A stretch of 64,000 nucleotides of DNA from Porpolomopsis calyptriformis (taxonomy: Eukaryota > Basidiomycota > Agaricomycetes > Agaricales > Hygrophoraceae): the NCBI GenBank assembly GCA_951640195.1, contig OX621167.1:806001-870000 (forward strand). The letters are read 5' to 3'. Made by a program: the position numbers and the translations under genes. The notes below the pieces were generated by a model that ran no database searches, was not told the origin of the DNA, and worked only from the letters and a program-made list of their open reading frames with translations. The first letter of the stretch is position 1. Each line of letters begins with the position of its first letter. This document shows, in pieces, positions 22,785 to 35,740 of the stretch.

Positions 22785-22955
22785 TTATTCAGATCTGGCC
22801 AAATGTTGAAAACTACGAGCTGATCGAACATGCAACCAATGATGACGGGCGAAGTACATGTAAGTTGCGGCAGATCTGATGAATGCGCAATAAATGTTGA
22901 ACATTGACTAGTAACCACTAATAGAAAGCGCTACGAACTTGTCACTCTGTCGTGT

Positions 22956-23183
22956 ATGCAAACCCCGATTCAAATGGTCCAGCGTCCTCTCCACCCATTG
23001 GTGTCGATTCTGTTTCCCTGGTGCGGGCTTCGGTTTGAGATTGATAGTGGACCGATCAAAATACGTGAATCGGGCGTACCCAGTTTGCAGAGTTTTCTCT
23101 CATTGGATCAGAGGAAATGCGTGATAGTATGGCTTGAGGGTTTTCATTACATTGTACCGGCAGGGGGAGTGAATGCCAAGTGA
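22956..23183 (+). other. Orphan exon-like ORF with FPWCGL motif
   Basis: Open frame of 75 codons (MQTPIQMVQRPLHPL, then SILFPWCGLRFEIDSG). The hexapeptide FPWCGL is found at motif E of telomerase reverse transcriptase, but the flanking residues do not clearly follow that family and no other telomerase motif is visible nearby. It lies after the NACHT relic and could be another relic, an exon of an unrecognised gene, or chance. Confidence 0.3.
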
Positions 23184-23519
23184 GTACTTGATAGGCCGGC
23201 TGCAGCATCCGGGACGATTTTGGATATACGGCTAAGTGGTATTGTCTGAATAAAATTAAATACACAGTCGAATCGCATAGTTGTGTGTCCTACTCACGAG
23301 TAAGGCAGGTGGCAGGTTCTTCGTCAACTCGTAAGTTATCTTCAAAGAGCCCGGTTGGAGAGAGCTCACGATGATCGAGGTGACACGTGATTGACTTCGA
23401 GCACGTGCTGCCACCCCCAAAAATTTCATGCATAAAATGGGGTTACAGAGTCGCGATTTTTTTCTATCTGTTGAATGACCATCCTTTGATACTTTCTGAC
23501 CTTGACCACCACAGCCCTC

Positions 23520-26500
23520 ATGCCCACTTACGACCATTCCAAAGTGTCACATTACATAGGTACAGTATTTGCTCTTCCTTACCTCCTCTTGGCACCTAAT
23601 ATATGATGTTAAGGCGGCAATTCGCTCGAGAAGGCGCCTACCGGACGCGTTTATGATTTCGTCAAAGCTAATGGTGGTCATACGGTCATCACAAAAGTAT
23701 GTCAATACATTTTTTTCGTCCATTGCCCTTCAGCCTCCGAATTATCGTTATCGAGAAGTGAATTGAGCCGCTTTCCTGCAGGTTCTCATTGCCAACAACG
23801 GTATATCGCACATTGTTCGTTCTCCTTCGACAAAACTCTTTATCCCACGTATTTTTAGGCATTGCTGCTGTAAAAGAAATCAGGTCCATACGACAATGGA
23901 GCTACGAAACCTTTGGGGCTGAGCGGGCCGTAGAGTTTACGGTCATGGCCACCCCAGAAGACCTTCAGGTTAACGCAGAATATATTCGTATGGCCGATCG
24001 GTATGTAGAGGTCCCCGGCGGTTCCAACAACAATAACTATGCCAACGTCGACCTCATCGTTGACGTCGCCGAAAGAATGGGTGTGCATGCGGTTTGGGCC
24101 GGCTGGGGTCATGCCTCAGAGAATCCTCGCCTCCCGGAATCCTTGGCTGCAAGCAAGCATAAAATTGTTTTCATCGGTCCTCCCGGGAGTGCTATGAGAA
24201 GTCTTGGTGACAAGATTTCTAGCACAATTGTCGCGCAGAGTGCGAATGTTCCCACTATGGCTTGGTCTGGAACCGGGGTTACGGATACTGCTCTTTCGGA
24301 GCAGGGTTATGTCAACGTTCCAGAAGTAGCCTATAACGCAGCCTGCGTCAAGTCTGTTGAAGAAGGCCTAATCAAGGCCGAGCAAATTGGCTGGCCTGTT
24401 ATGATTAAAGCAAGCGAGGGTGGGGGCGGAAAAGGAATTCGGAAAGTCGAACGTGCGGAATTGTTCAAAAACGCCTATTATGCCGTCGCCGGAGAAATCC
24501 CTGGTGCGGATTATCTTGCGCCCCTTACAACCTCAATATCCAGCTGACTCGCACCAGGTTCCCCCATATTTATCATGAAGCTCGCAGGTCAAGCACGACA
24601 TTTAGAAGTCCAGTTACTCGCTGATCAGTATGGCCACGCAATCTCCTTGTTCGGACGTGATTGTTCCGTTCAGCGTCGCCACCAAAAGATCATCGAAGAG
24701 GCGCCAGTAACCATCGCGAAGGAAGAGACGTTCGAACAGATGGAACGTGCAGCCGTTCGCTTGGCAAAACTTGTTGGGTATGTCAGTGCTGGGACCGTGG
24801 AATGTGAGATAGTTTACTCGGGATATGTTCGTTGACGCTCAAGCCCCATCAGATCTTTACAGCCATAGCGAAGATGTCTTCTATTTCCTTGAACTCAACC
24901 CCCGCCTCCAAGTAGAACATCCCACCACTGAGATGGTCTCTGGTGTCAACCTTCCCGCAGCACAGCTTCAGATCGCCATGGGCATCCCTTTGCATCGTAT
25001 CCGTGACATTCGCCAACTTTATGGCGTCGCTCCAAATGGCTCATCTGAGATTGACTTTGACATGGTTAAACCCGAATCGAATCAACTCCAGCGGAAGCCA
25101 CGCCCCAAAGGGCATGTTGTCGCAGTACGCATCACCGCTGAGAACCCCGATGCCGGCTTCAAGCCATCGTCTGGTTCTCTCCAAGAGCTTAATTTTCGTT
25201 CCAGTAACAATGTGTGGGGCTACTTTTCCGTTAGCACGGCTGGTGGATTGCACGAGTTTGCAGACTCGCAGTTCGGTCATATATTCGCGTACGGCGAGGA
25301 TCGCGGGGAGAGCAGGAAAAACATGATCGTCGCGTTAAAGGAGCTTAGCATCCGTGGGGATTTTCGGACAACCGTCGAGTACCTTATCAAGCTGCTTGAG
25401 TTGGAGGCATTCAAGGAGAATACGATCACGACTGGATGGCTAGATTCACTTATCAGCAACAAGTTAACCGCTGAACGGCCCGACGCGACATTGGCAGTGG
25501 TCTGTGGTGCGGTCACCAAGGTCCATCTTTTATCCGAGGCATGCTGGACGGAGTATAAACGTATCCTCGACAAGGGCCAGGTTCCAGCACGCGATATTCT
25601 AAGGACTGTATTCGGTATCGATTTTATCTACGAGAATGTCCGCTACTCTTTCACCGCTGCCCGCTCCTCGTCAACCGTGTGGACCCTATATCTCAATGGT
25701 GGGTCTACCATGGTTGGCGCGCGTCCGTTGGCCGATGGCGGGCTATTGGTTTTGTTGGACGGGAAGAGTCACTCAATTTACTGGCGCGAGGAAGTGGGTG
25801 CGTTACGGCTGATGGTCGACGCCAAGACTTGTTTGATCGAGCAGGAGAATGATCCGACTCAGTTGCGAAGCCCCAGCCCGGGGAAACTGATCAGGTTTCT
25901 CGTGGACAGCGGAGATCACATAAATGCAGGGGAACAGTATGCCGAAATAGAGGTTAGTCTCTCGTTAGATGCTGCGATTTAAGCATCTCTCAGTCAACTG
26001 CCACTTTAGGTTATGAAGATGTACATGCCTCTGGTTGCCTCGGAAGATGGTACCGTCCAACTGATCAAACAGCCTGGTGTTAGCCTCGAGCCAGGCGATA
26101 TTCTCGGTATACTCACCCTCGATGACCCCAACCGAGTTAAACACGCCAGACCATTTGAAGACTTGTTGCCGCCGATGGGTACACCAGGTGTCGTAGGCAA
26201 CAAGCCAGATCAGCGTCTGGTACGGTGTATCAACGTGTTCAACGATATACTGGATGGGTTTGACAATCAGGCGGTTATGTCAATTACCTTGAAGGATCTT
26301 ATCGAGGTACTTCACGACCCTGATTTGCCATATTCCGAGATGACTGCGATTCTGTCAACACTTTCTGGGCGCCTTCCGGCCAAGTTGGAAGACAGCATCC
26401 GTGCGGCAATGGATGCGGCTAAGGCCAAGGGAGACCGACAAGAGTTCCCAGCCATGCGAATTAAAAAGGTGCTTGAGCATTATATGCAAGATAGTATCTT

Positions 26501-29500
26501 TCCCAAGGACAGGACCATGTTCCGGACGCAGCTTGGCCCGCTATTTGACGTCCTCGAGCGCTTCATGACTGGGCTGAAAGGACATGAAACGATGGCCATT
26601 GCGAATCTGCTCGCACGGTATGAGCAGACGGAGAAATTGTTCGGGGGAGACATCGAAGCTCGAGTACTGGCGCTTCGGGAACAGCATAAGGACGAACTGG
26701 ATAAAGTCGTCGGCTTAATCTTGAGTCACATCAAAGTTCAGAGCAAGGCCAAATTAGTGTTGGCGTTGCTGGATTATGTTAAATCGAGCGGATTGACTGT
26801 TTCGAATCCCGAGAGTCAGCTGTATAATGTACTGCAAGGTCTTGCGGCTCTGGAGTCGAAGTACGTTTGAATCTGTCGTTCGCCTTCATACTGACTGTGC
26901 CTTGGTTTGTCAGATCTTCGATGTCGGTATCGCTCAAGGCGAGGGAAGTATTACTCCTTGGTCAAATGCCGTCATACGAAGAGCGTTTGGTCCAGATGGA
27001 AGCTGTTTTGAAGAACTCTGTCACGAATAACTACTATGGCGAACAGGGTCTAGGACCGAGGTATGATATTGTTGTCTTATTTAAAGCGTGGTTATAATGA
27101 TCAACATCCAGGACACCGTCTGTTGAGATCTTGAGGGAGCTGAGCGACTCGCGATATACCGTTTATGATGTGCTGCCTGCTTTCTTCAGCCATCATGACC
27201 CAATGATTACACTTGGTACGTTTGTTGGTTTTTAATACGTCTTGTAAGCTGACTACTCGTAGCTGCATTCGAGGTTTACATTCGGCGTGCATATCGTGCC
27301 TACACGCTACTATCCGTTGACTACGAGGAAGGAGATGGTTTGGACGATGGGGAAGTCCCCAGTATCGTGACGTGGCGATTCAATTTCGGACGGTCCCATT
27401 CTCCACCATCAACGCCTCAAATAACCTTCGGGTATTCCAAGCGATACTCTACATTTTCTACTTTTCTGACCATGGTCTCTTTGTAGCAAAACTCGCAGAC
27501 AGGGTTCTGTAAACGATCTCACGTATATGATTGATCGTCATCAGTCGCAACCCGTACGGACAGGGGTTATTGCGTCATTTCCAAATCTCGAGTCACTTTC
27601 GCGAGGTTTCGACAAGGTCATATCTCAGTTGCCTGCCTTTGACGCTGAAGAGTTCCGCAAACGTTATGGGAACAATAGTCAACCGCCCAACGTCGTGAAT
27701 ATTGCCATGCGGATTTTCAACGAAAACGACGATATGCCTGATGAAACCTGGTTTGAGAACGTAAATACGTTCGTTGCAGGGCAAACAGAGTCTCTAGCTC
27801 GCAAGGGAGTTCGCCGTGTCTCCATCTTGATCTGCCGTCGCGGTCAATATCCTATCTACTTCACCCTGCGAGAGTCTGAAGGACTTTGGGGGGAGGAACA
27901 AGCTATCCGTAACGTCGAACCCGCTTTGGCGTACCAGTTGGAACTCAGCCGTTTATCAAACTATAACCTCACGCCGTGCTTCGTGGAGACGAAACAGATT
28001 CATATGTATCACGCGGTTGCGAGAGAGAACCAACTTGACAGTCGATTCTTTGTCCGAGCACTCGTTCGACCAGGACGTCTGCGCAATACCATAAGCACCG
28101 CGGAGTATCTTGTAGCCGAAACGGACCGGCTTGTCACTGGCGTTCTAGATGCGCTTGAAGTGGTCAGTGCTCGGTATCGCACTGCTGATTGCAACCATAT
28201 CTTCATGAACTTTGTCTACAATCTGGCCGTCACGTACGAAGATGTTCTCGAGGCAATTTCTGGGTTTATCGAGCGTCACGGGAAGAGGCTCTGGCGTTTG
28301 CACGTCACCGGTTCAGAAATTCGCATTGCTTTAGAGGATGGAGAGGGGAACGTCACACCCATCCGTTGCATTATCGAAAATGTATCCGGCTTTATTGTCA
28401 ACTATCACGGCTACCAGGAAATCACCACGGACAAAGGGACCACCATTTTGAAATCTATCGGAGACACCGGTCCTTTGCACTTGCAACCCGTACATCAAGC
28501 ATACCCCACGAAAGAATCCCTTCAACCAAAGCGTTACCAAGCTCACCTCGTGGGCACCACATACGTTTACGACTTTCCAGATCTTTTCTCCAAGGCGTTG
28601 CACCATGTGTGGACCAAAGCGCGTGATACAGACGCTTCGCTTGTTCTGCCGAAGAAGTTTTTGCACTCTAAAGAGCTCGTCCTGGATGAACACGATCGAC
28701 TCGCCGAGGTAGATCGAGCACCAGGGAATAATTCGTTTGGTATGGTCGCGTGGGTTTTTAACCTGATGACTCCAGAGTTTCCCAAAGGACGTCGAGTGGT
28801 CGTGATTGCCAATGATATAACATTCAAAATCGGTTCGTTCGGGCCTGCCGAGGATCAATTCTTCTATCTTGTCACACAGTATGCCCGCCAACAAGGTTTA
28901 CCTCGTATCTACTTATCTGCGAACTCCGGTGCTCGCCTCGGCCTGGCAGAAGAAATTCTCACTCTCTTCTCATGCGCATGGAACCAAGACGATCAACCGG
29001 ACAAGGGCGTCAACTACCTATACCTCACACGGAACAACCTCCTGAAACTAGAAGAGAAGGGACTTGGGGCGGTGCGCACTACCGAGGTTGATGTGGATGG
29101 CGAACGTCGCCATAAAATCACTGATATCATCGGGTTGCAAGAGGGACTCGGCGTGGAGTCTCTGAAAGGGTCTGGTCTCATCGCCGGCGAAACTTCTCGA
29201 GCTTACGACGATATTTTCACTATCACACTCGTGACTGCTCGGTCTGTCGGTATTGGTGCCTACTTAGTTCGCTTGGGCGAGAGAACCGTTCAAGTCGAAG
29301 GTCAACCGATCATACTAACAGGCGCCTCCGCGCTTAACAAGGTACTCGGACGCGAGGTTTACACATCCAATTTGCAACTTGGCGGAACCCAGATCATGTT
29401 CAAGAATGGCGTCTCCCATCTCACCGCTAGTAGTGACTTGGAAGGTGCTATCCATATTCTTGAGTGGATGTCGTACGTGCCCGAGATCAAAGGCGGCGCA

Positions 29501-30911
29501 TTGCCCGTCCGCGAGACATCAGATACATGGGACCGCGAGATCGGCTATACGCCGCCTAAGGGAGCTTACGATCCAAGATGGCTCATTGAAGGAAAAACCG
29601 ATGAGAATACCTCAGAGTGGTTGAGCGGCTTTTTCGACAAAGGATCCTTCCGAGAAACGTTGAGTGGTTGGGCACAAACGGTGGTTGTTGGTCGTGCGCG
29701 TTTGGGTGGTATTCCTATGGGTGTCATCGCGGTGGAAACCCGAACGATTGAGCGCATCGTTCCTGCTGACCCCGCCAATCCCGCATCGTTTGAACAACGT
29801 ATCATGGAAGCCGGTCAAGTATGGTATCCTAACTCTGCTTACAAAACCGCCCAGGCTATCTTCGACTTTGATCGGGAAGGCCTACCGCTTATGATTTTTG
29901 CAAACTGGCGTGGATTCTCTGGGGGCCAGCAAGACATGTACGATGAAGTGTTGAAGCAAGGCTCAAAAATCGTTGACGGTCTCTCGAGTTACAAGCAACC
30001 AGTCTTCGTGTACATCATCCCGAACGGCGAGCTCCGCGGTGGCGCTTGGGTCGTTCTTGACCCATCAATCAATACGGAACAGATGGAAATGTATGCCGAT
30101 GTTGAAGCTCGAGCTGGTGTTTTAGAGCCGGAGGGTCTTGTTGAAATCAAAATGCGTCGCGACAAAATTTTGGCATTGATGGAACGTCTGGATTCCACGT
30201 ATTCGTCATTGAAGCGAGACAGCAATGATTCTTCAAAGAGTGCTGAACAACGGTCAAAAGTATCCGAGGAACTGGTAGCTCGTGAAGCGTATTTGCAGCC
30301 AACGTACAAGCAAATCGCCCTTCTATACGCGGACCTCCACGAGTAAGAAATCTGCCATATCCATCTGTCATCTGCTGACAAAATCTTATCTAGTCGGACG
30401 GGTCGAATGGAGGCCAAGGGCTGCGCCAAACCTGCTGTGTGGAAAAATGCTCGTAGAACTTTTTACTGGGCTGTCCGGGCTCGACTTGCTCAATCGTCGG
30501 CGTTAGCTAAATTGCTGGAAGCGAAACCTGACGCAACGCTCGAGTTCCGCTTGAAACTGTTGAATTCGTTGGCGTCTATCGACTCGGCCACCAATCATCG
30601 TGTGGCTGCAAAAACGTTGGAACAGTTGGATATAACAAAAATTGTCGCCAAGTTAAAAGCCGAGAGGTTGGCACACAGTCTGTTGAAGGTAGTGAACCAG
30701 GATCGAAAGGCTGCTGTGGATGGGTTGATGCTCCTGGTGGAGAATCTCACCGAAGAGGAGAAAGCAAGACTGCAAGTTGCGTTGCACAACTCAGCTGGCC
30801 CCTCGAGTACGTCTATGTTTTGTATGTGACTTTTCATGATGGTTACTTACTACTGACCACCAAGGCGTGGAAGCTCCTTCCTCCGTCACCCCTTCTACCG
30901 GAATCCATTGA
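23520..30911 (+). CDS. ACC1: Acetyl-CoA carboxylase (multidomain)
   Basis: Thirteen exons with consistent phases: 23520-23559, 23614-23696, 23782-23800, 23859-24503, 24558-24803, 24853-25952, 26010-26860, 26914-27060, 27112-27215, 27263-27431, 27487-30342, 30394-30806, 30865-30911. They sum to 6720 nt, or 2239 residues, close to yeast Acc1 (2233). In order: biotin carboxylase ([16 protein letters not shown] loop, [16 protein letters not shown]), the biotin carrier with the VMKMYMPL lysine site at about 26010, the central region, and the carboxyltransferase ([27 protein letters not shown]). The cytosolic enzyme makes malonyl-CoA for fatty-acid synthesis. Exon 3 is only 19 nt, and the exon 6/7 junction falls immediately before the biotin motif. 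No frame break is seen. Confidence 0.97.
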
Positions 30912-31153
30912 TTACATGGATAGGTACAATTTGTTTTTAATCCCTGCTTTCGGTAGTACGCATAGATTCCACTAGAATCCAATCAATTTAGAATCACACT
31001 TCCCATCAATACACACATTCAGGCGCTCCAATTACGGGTATCTAAACCGTCAATTACAGTAGACATCCGTCCAGTTGATGTGTTAGAAGATTAAACACAT
31101 CTTCTCAACTGCAATTTGCCATGTACGGTCATGACAGAATGTGTAAGATGAGA
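30912..31153. other. Convergent intergenic spacer
   Basis: Space between the stops of the acetyl-CoA carboxylase and COQ6 genes, AT-rich, presumably holding both 3' ends. No feature stands out. Confidence 0.6.
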
Positions 31154-33157
31154 CTATTTATGATGGTATTGAGGCCATTGCGATAACTCCCGGAATTTTG
31201 TCCCAAGGAAGCCTGTGGTTCTCTCTCCTATCCTATTCACCGCAGCGAATCCAGATATGAGTCCATGTATTCCTCCCGCAGCAAGTGCCCATCCAGAAGT
31301 GCCTTCTCCCGTACGACCCCCAAAAGTTGAATGAGGCGGTTGGCCACCGGCGGCCAGCATGAACGCGGCCTTGATGGTATCAAACTCGTTGAGGACCTCC
31401 ACCCCAACTGATCGAGCCCATACAAGGGGACCGAATGTGGTGGAGTAAACCTTGTGAAGCTTATCAATGGCAGCCATCAATGTATGGTTCTTAAAGTATC
31501 TCTCTCTCGCATATGGTTGGAGTGCTGTATACGATCCTGTTTATAGGAAAGTGAGAGGGATCGGGTGAGCTATTGGGGTATAACTCACCGACATCGCCAC
31601 CGTAGAGCAATGCGTCACGAATACACCTACTCAAGCACTCTACGTCCGCCAAAGCCATGTTTAAACCCTGTCCGGCGAGAGGATGAATAGTGTGTGCCGC
31701 ATCGCCGACCAACACTGTTCGGCTTCCCGCCCCTTCGCCGATGTACGAGTCCGCATGATTGAAGCGGAGGGGGAACGACGCGACAGTTCCCGGGTGGACG
31801 GAGGTAACCAACGGTGGAAGAATGTCTGAGTCTGTGGGTGGAACGCCGGCAATGCGCTCTGTAGGTGCAGAAGCGTATGCGGAGTGAACGTCGATGCCAT
31901 GTGATCTCTCTCGCCAACTGATTTCTTGTTGAATTTGTGTTGGAGAAAGTGGTGTTCCAGCTTCTTGAGCATCAATTATGCGCTGGTAGAGGTAATCCAG
32001 AGAAACTTCTGGAAGCCGGAAGGCCGCGTTGATCATGCTTGCCAACACTCCTGGGTCAGTTCTTGTGAGGGCAAGAGCAAGATGAGGTCTAGTCGACCAC
32101 ACCAAAGATGATTCGGTGGGCGAAAGGGGAAGAAAGGCAACGGGTCCGGATGGGAGAAACCGCTGATACGCCACACGATTTGGAGCTTGGAATGCAGCTC
32201 TCGCAGGGTGTGCAAGTGTCCCGACGATAGCATGTGTATCATAGGGCCATCCGTATGACGAGATGCCTGCATAAGACCGGACAGGAGAGTTGAACCCATC
32301 GGCACCAACCTGTTATGTATATCAGGCCCGACGCTGATCAAGGGGAATGATAGTCGAGATATTCACCAGAAGTCTCGTCCTCAAAGCTTTACCATCGGAC
32401 AGGCGAACTAGAGGCCAGCCATCATATTCCTTTCCTGCTCTCTCGATCGAGTGTACTTTGACATTATCTAGAAATTGTATCTCTGGGATGCCGCTGAGCT
32501 GCCGTAAAAGTGCGCGTTGGAGGTTGAGATTTTCCGTGAGAAAGGCCATTTGACTTGAGTTTCCAAATCCCAGTTCGGATGCATTGAATATAATACGAGC
32601 ACCGGATACGCCGTCCCACACCTATCTTGTAGTTCAAATAACTAGCAAACACAAACAGAACGTGAGCACAGACCTGCATCTCTTCTATCGGGCACATTCT
32701 CTCTGTGTCTAGATGACTCCACACGCCGATACCTGTCAGATCAGACGAATGGTAACATAGCAAGAAGATTTCTGAAATAAGATACCTTCCAAGAAGGACT
32801 GGGAGACGTTCGTGAGAGAGCTAACTCGGTTGGAGAAAACATTTGGAGGTTTCCAATCCCGAACTTTGGACAAGTCTCCAGCATCGACCAGAATAACACG
32901 CAAGGATTCACGGATGATTTGATGTGAACCTAGTAGTAAATTTTTTAACGTGATGGTCCACATAGTCAAGATCACCAACCCAATGCGTTTGCCAGAGCCA
33001 GTCCTGCAGGTCCACCTCCTACAATCACAACATCGCATGTGTCCGAGTATGACCCGTTCGGAGTGCTGAGTGAGAATCGCCTCGAGATTGCAAAAGGACG
33101 GCTATGTTTCCTGAAAGAAACACGCTTTCTGTGATTCCTGTGCCGCAGGAAATTCAT
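31154..33157 (-). CDS. COQ6: Ubiquinone biosynthesis monooxygenase COQ6
   Basis: FAD-dependent hydroxylase of the mitochondrial coenzyme Q pathway (ring C5 hydroxylation). The start is ATG 33157 (MNFLRHRNHRKRVSFRKHSR), an Arg/Ser-rich leader that fits a mitochondrial targeting peptide. Then come the dinucleotide-binding motif VVIVGGGPAGLALANALG, the GADGFNSPVRSYAG segment, and the second FAD motif VLVGDAAHTIHPLAGQGLNM. The protein is split by at least five short introns and ends at TAG 31156-31154. Residues needed for FAD binding are all present. It starts 37 bp from the divergent SEC6 start. Identity is well supported over the whole length. Confidence 0.93.
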
Positions 33158-33194
33158 CAGGCGAGGCACGTGCTGACATCATAGCGTTCTCAAC
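33158..33194. promoter_or_regulatory. 37-bp bidirectional promoter, COQ6/SEC6
   Basis: Only 37 bp separate the two divergent start codons. Any core promoter or 5' leaders must overlap the neighbouring transcripts or coding exons. No TATA box is visible in this gap. Confidence 0.6.
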
Positions 33195-35591
33195 ATGTCC
33201 GCTGCTCCAGTATCAGCTGCGCAAGCTGTCGGTGAATACTTGCAATTACCGGACGACCTTGCCAAAATTCCCACTTTCCGAAAGAAGCTGGAGAAGGAGA
33301 AAGCGTCGATCGATGCTAGACTCAAGAGTGGTGCAAAGGAGCAATTGGATGCTACTCGGGAAGGCTTGAGGAAACTATTTAGCACGCGAAAGAATGTCCA
33401 AATTATCAAGGACGAGATGGCGGCGATGGACAGAGAATGTGGTAACCCAAAGAATGTAGTTTCAACATTCGACCAGATCAGCAGGGTGGGTGGTCTATCC
33501 CATTCTTTAGAGCATCCGTGTGACGGTAATATAGGTCTCCATGGTACACCGAAACTTTGAGCAAACGGAGGAGATGGTCAACAATCTACTAGAGATGGAT
33601 TCAAAAATCGACGTATTGGAGGATATGTTGGTCGCGGACAGCAGCAATGTTCTGGGACCTGCTCCCAACCTTCTCCTCATTCACTACCAGATCAACCAGC
33701 TAGAATCTTTCCGGAACCAAACTATGCATAAAGCAAAGAAAGCTTCTGCTAGTTCCAGGAGCACGCTGACTCGCTGGTTCGAGCGACTCAATAACCTCAT
33801 CGAAGCTTTCGACGAATACATCCTTCATCTCGCGAAAACTATACTACCTCTCGTACGTGCAGGCCGCGCGGATGTCGTCGTGAGGTTGGTTAAAATTGCC
33901 GAGGTGGAGGGAATAGAAGACCAAAAGGTGATTGGCCAAGTTATGCATAAGGATATCTCATTTAGACTCTGATTCAGGCAATAGCCATTCGTCTGGTAAA
34001 AAAGACTGCGAAAATGGACGCTGCTTCCAAGTTCAAATCAATGCAAGCCAACGCGCGGGTTCTGAAGCATTACCGTTCGAAGATGATCCAAAGCATCACG
34101 GAATCTATCAAGGAGAAACTTGACGATGCTTACAAACGTGACGAGAACAACCCTACGAGTTTCCTCAACAATCTCGGGTGGATATACCAAGACTTCATTC
34201 GGATCGAGAGCGACGTCGTCCGATGCTTCCCTCCAGACTACCAGATCTACTCACTCTATATCAGGGAATATCATAAGGCATTGGATGCGACAATCAGAAA
34301 ACTAATCGCTTCTGATCCTGAAGCCAGTGTACTCCTTATCATGCATTCCTGGCTGAAGGAGTACAAGAAAAGCATGAAGGAACTTGAAGTGGCTCCTGAG
34401 CTCCTCGAACCACCATTACTTGACGGAAAGGAACAGCAGTTGATCGACGATTACCTCCAACTGATCGTAAAGAAGCTCGACGAGTGGTCAAACAACCTCA
34501 TACAAACCGAAATCAATGAATTCACCACTCGCGCCGAGCCACCTGAACTCGATGCAGATGGCTTGTATGGCACCCAGGGCGCTGTAATTCTGTTCCAGAT
34601 GGTAAATCAACAGGTAGATGTAGCTACGGAGAGCGGACAGGGAGCAATCCTCGCCCGAGTCGTTACCGAGGTCAATCGCGTCATGCGTGGGATTCAGGAC
34701 CAATGGACAAAGGTTGTCGATGTAGAACTCAAAAAGCACACGGAAAAACCCGATGAAGTGGCTGGAGGCTTCGTGGAATATACCATCGCGCTCGGAAACG
34801 ACCAGATCAAGTCTGCTGACTTCTCAGAGACACTGCTTGCACGTCTGGAGCCTCTTGTCTCGGAGAAGTATAGAGTCACTATCAATGAACGACTAAACGA
34901 TGCCATTGACGGCTACCTCGACGTCGCCAAGAAATGTACACAGACACTGATCGACATCATCTTCAACGACTTGAAGCCAGCGACGAAACAACTCTTTCAG
35001 GCAAGCTGGTATGATGGCATTATGCGCCAGATCGTGGAGACTATGCGGGACTACATGGCCGATTATCAGAATTTCCTCAACCCCTCCCTCCTTGAAATCC
35101 TAATAGAGGACCTCCTCGATGCCTTTCTCGTCACCTACCTTAACGCATTGGCAAACTCTCCGAAGCTCAGGATGCCTGCCGCTACGGACCAGATAAAAGA
35201 TGATGTCAGCGCTGTTTTCTCGTTCTTCAGCACACTGAAGCCACCGAAAGAGTTGGAATCATATTTCGAGATTATAGAGATGATATTGGCGCTCCTTGAG
35301 GCGTCGAAGGACCTGGTTTTTTTGTCTTTCTGGGCATTTGCCAGGGTGCACGGTCCCAACATAGCTTTCGTGGAAGGACTCATGAAAGCTCGTGGTGATC
35401 TAGACCGCTCTTCTGTGAATGAGGTTATGGAAAGTGTCAAGCGCAAAGTTAAAGAAGAAGGACTTACTGATCGTAAGTCCTTTCGATTCCTTCATGGTTG
35501 TGGTTCACATTTTTGCCTTGTAGCTCCGGAACCTACGATCATGAAGAAGGTAGCCATCCCGGGAACGTTCTCACGATTCCTTCGCACGTAG
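33195..35591 (+). CDS. SEC6: Exocyst subunit Sec6
   Basis: Exons 33195-33485, 33535-33927, 33978-35472 and 35524-35591 sum to 2247 nt, or 748 residues, the usual Sec6 size. The N-terminal region is helical and coiled (KKLEKEKASIDARLKSG; NNLLEMDSKIDVLEDML). The C-terminal helical-bundle domain carries LNNLGWIYQDFIRIESDV, VMRGIQDQWTKV and RDYMADYQNFLNP, which are characteristic of Sec6/EXOC3. The exocyst tethers secretory vesicles at growth sites of the plasma membrane; Sec6 also contacts SNARE proteins. All junctions keep phase and no break is seen. It shares a very short divergent promoter with COQ6 and converges on QNS1, with 149 bp between the two stops. Confidence 0.93.
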
Positions 35592-35740
35592 ATTTGTTGC
35601 TCAAATTCCCCATCTGCCCTGTCACTCTACTTCCACTGATTTGTACATCATCGAGAAACATTCTGCATCTGTATTTTATACATACATCATACGTTATCTA
35701 TCTCCAAACTCGTCTTTTCTGCTTGGATCTCGATGTTTGT

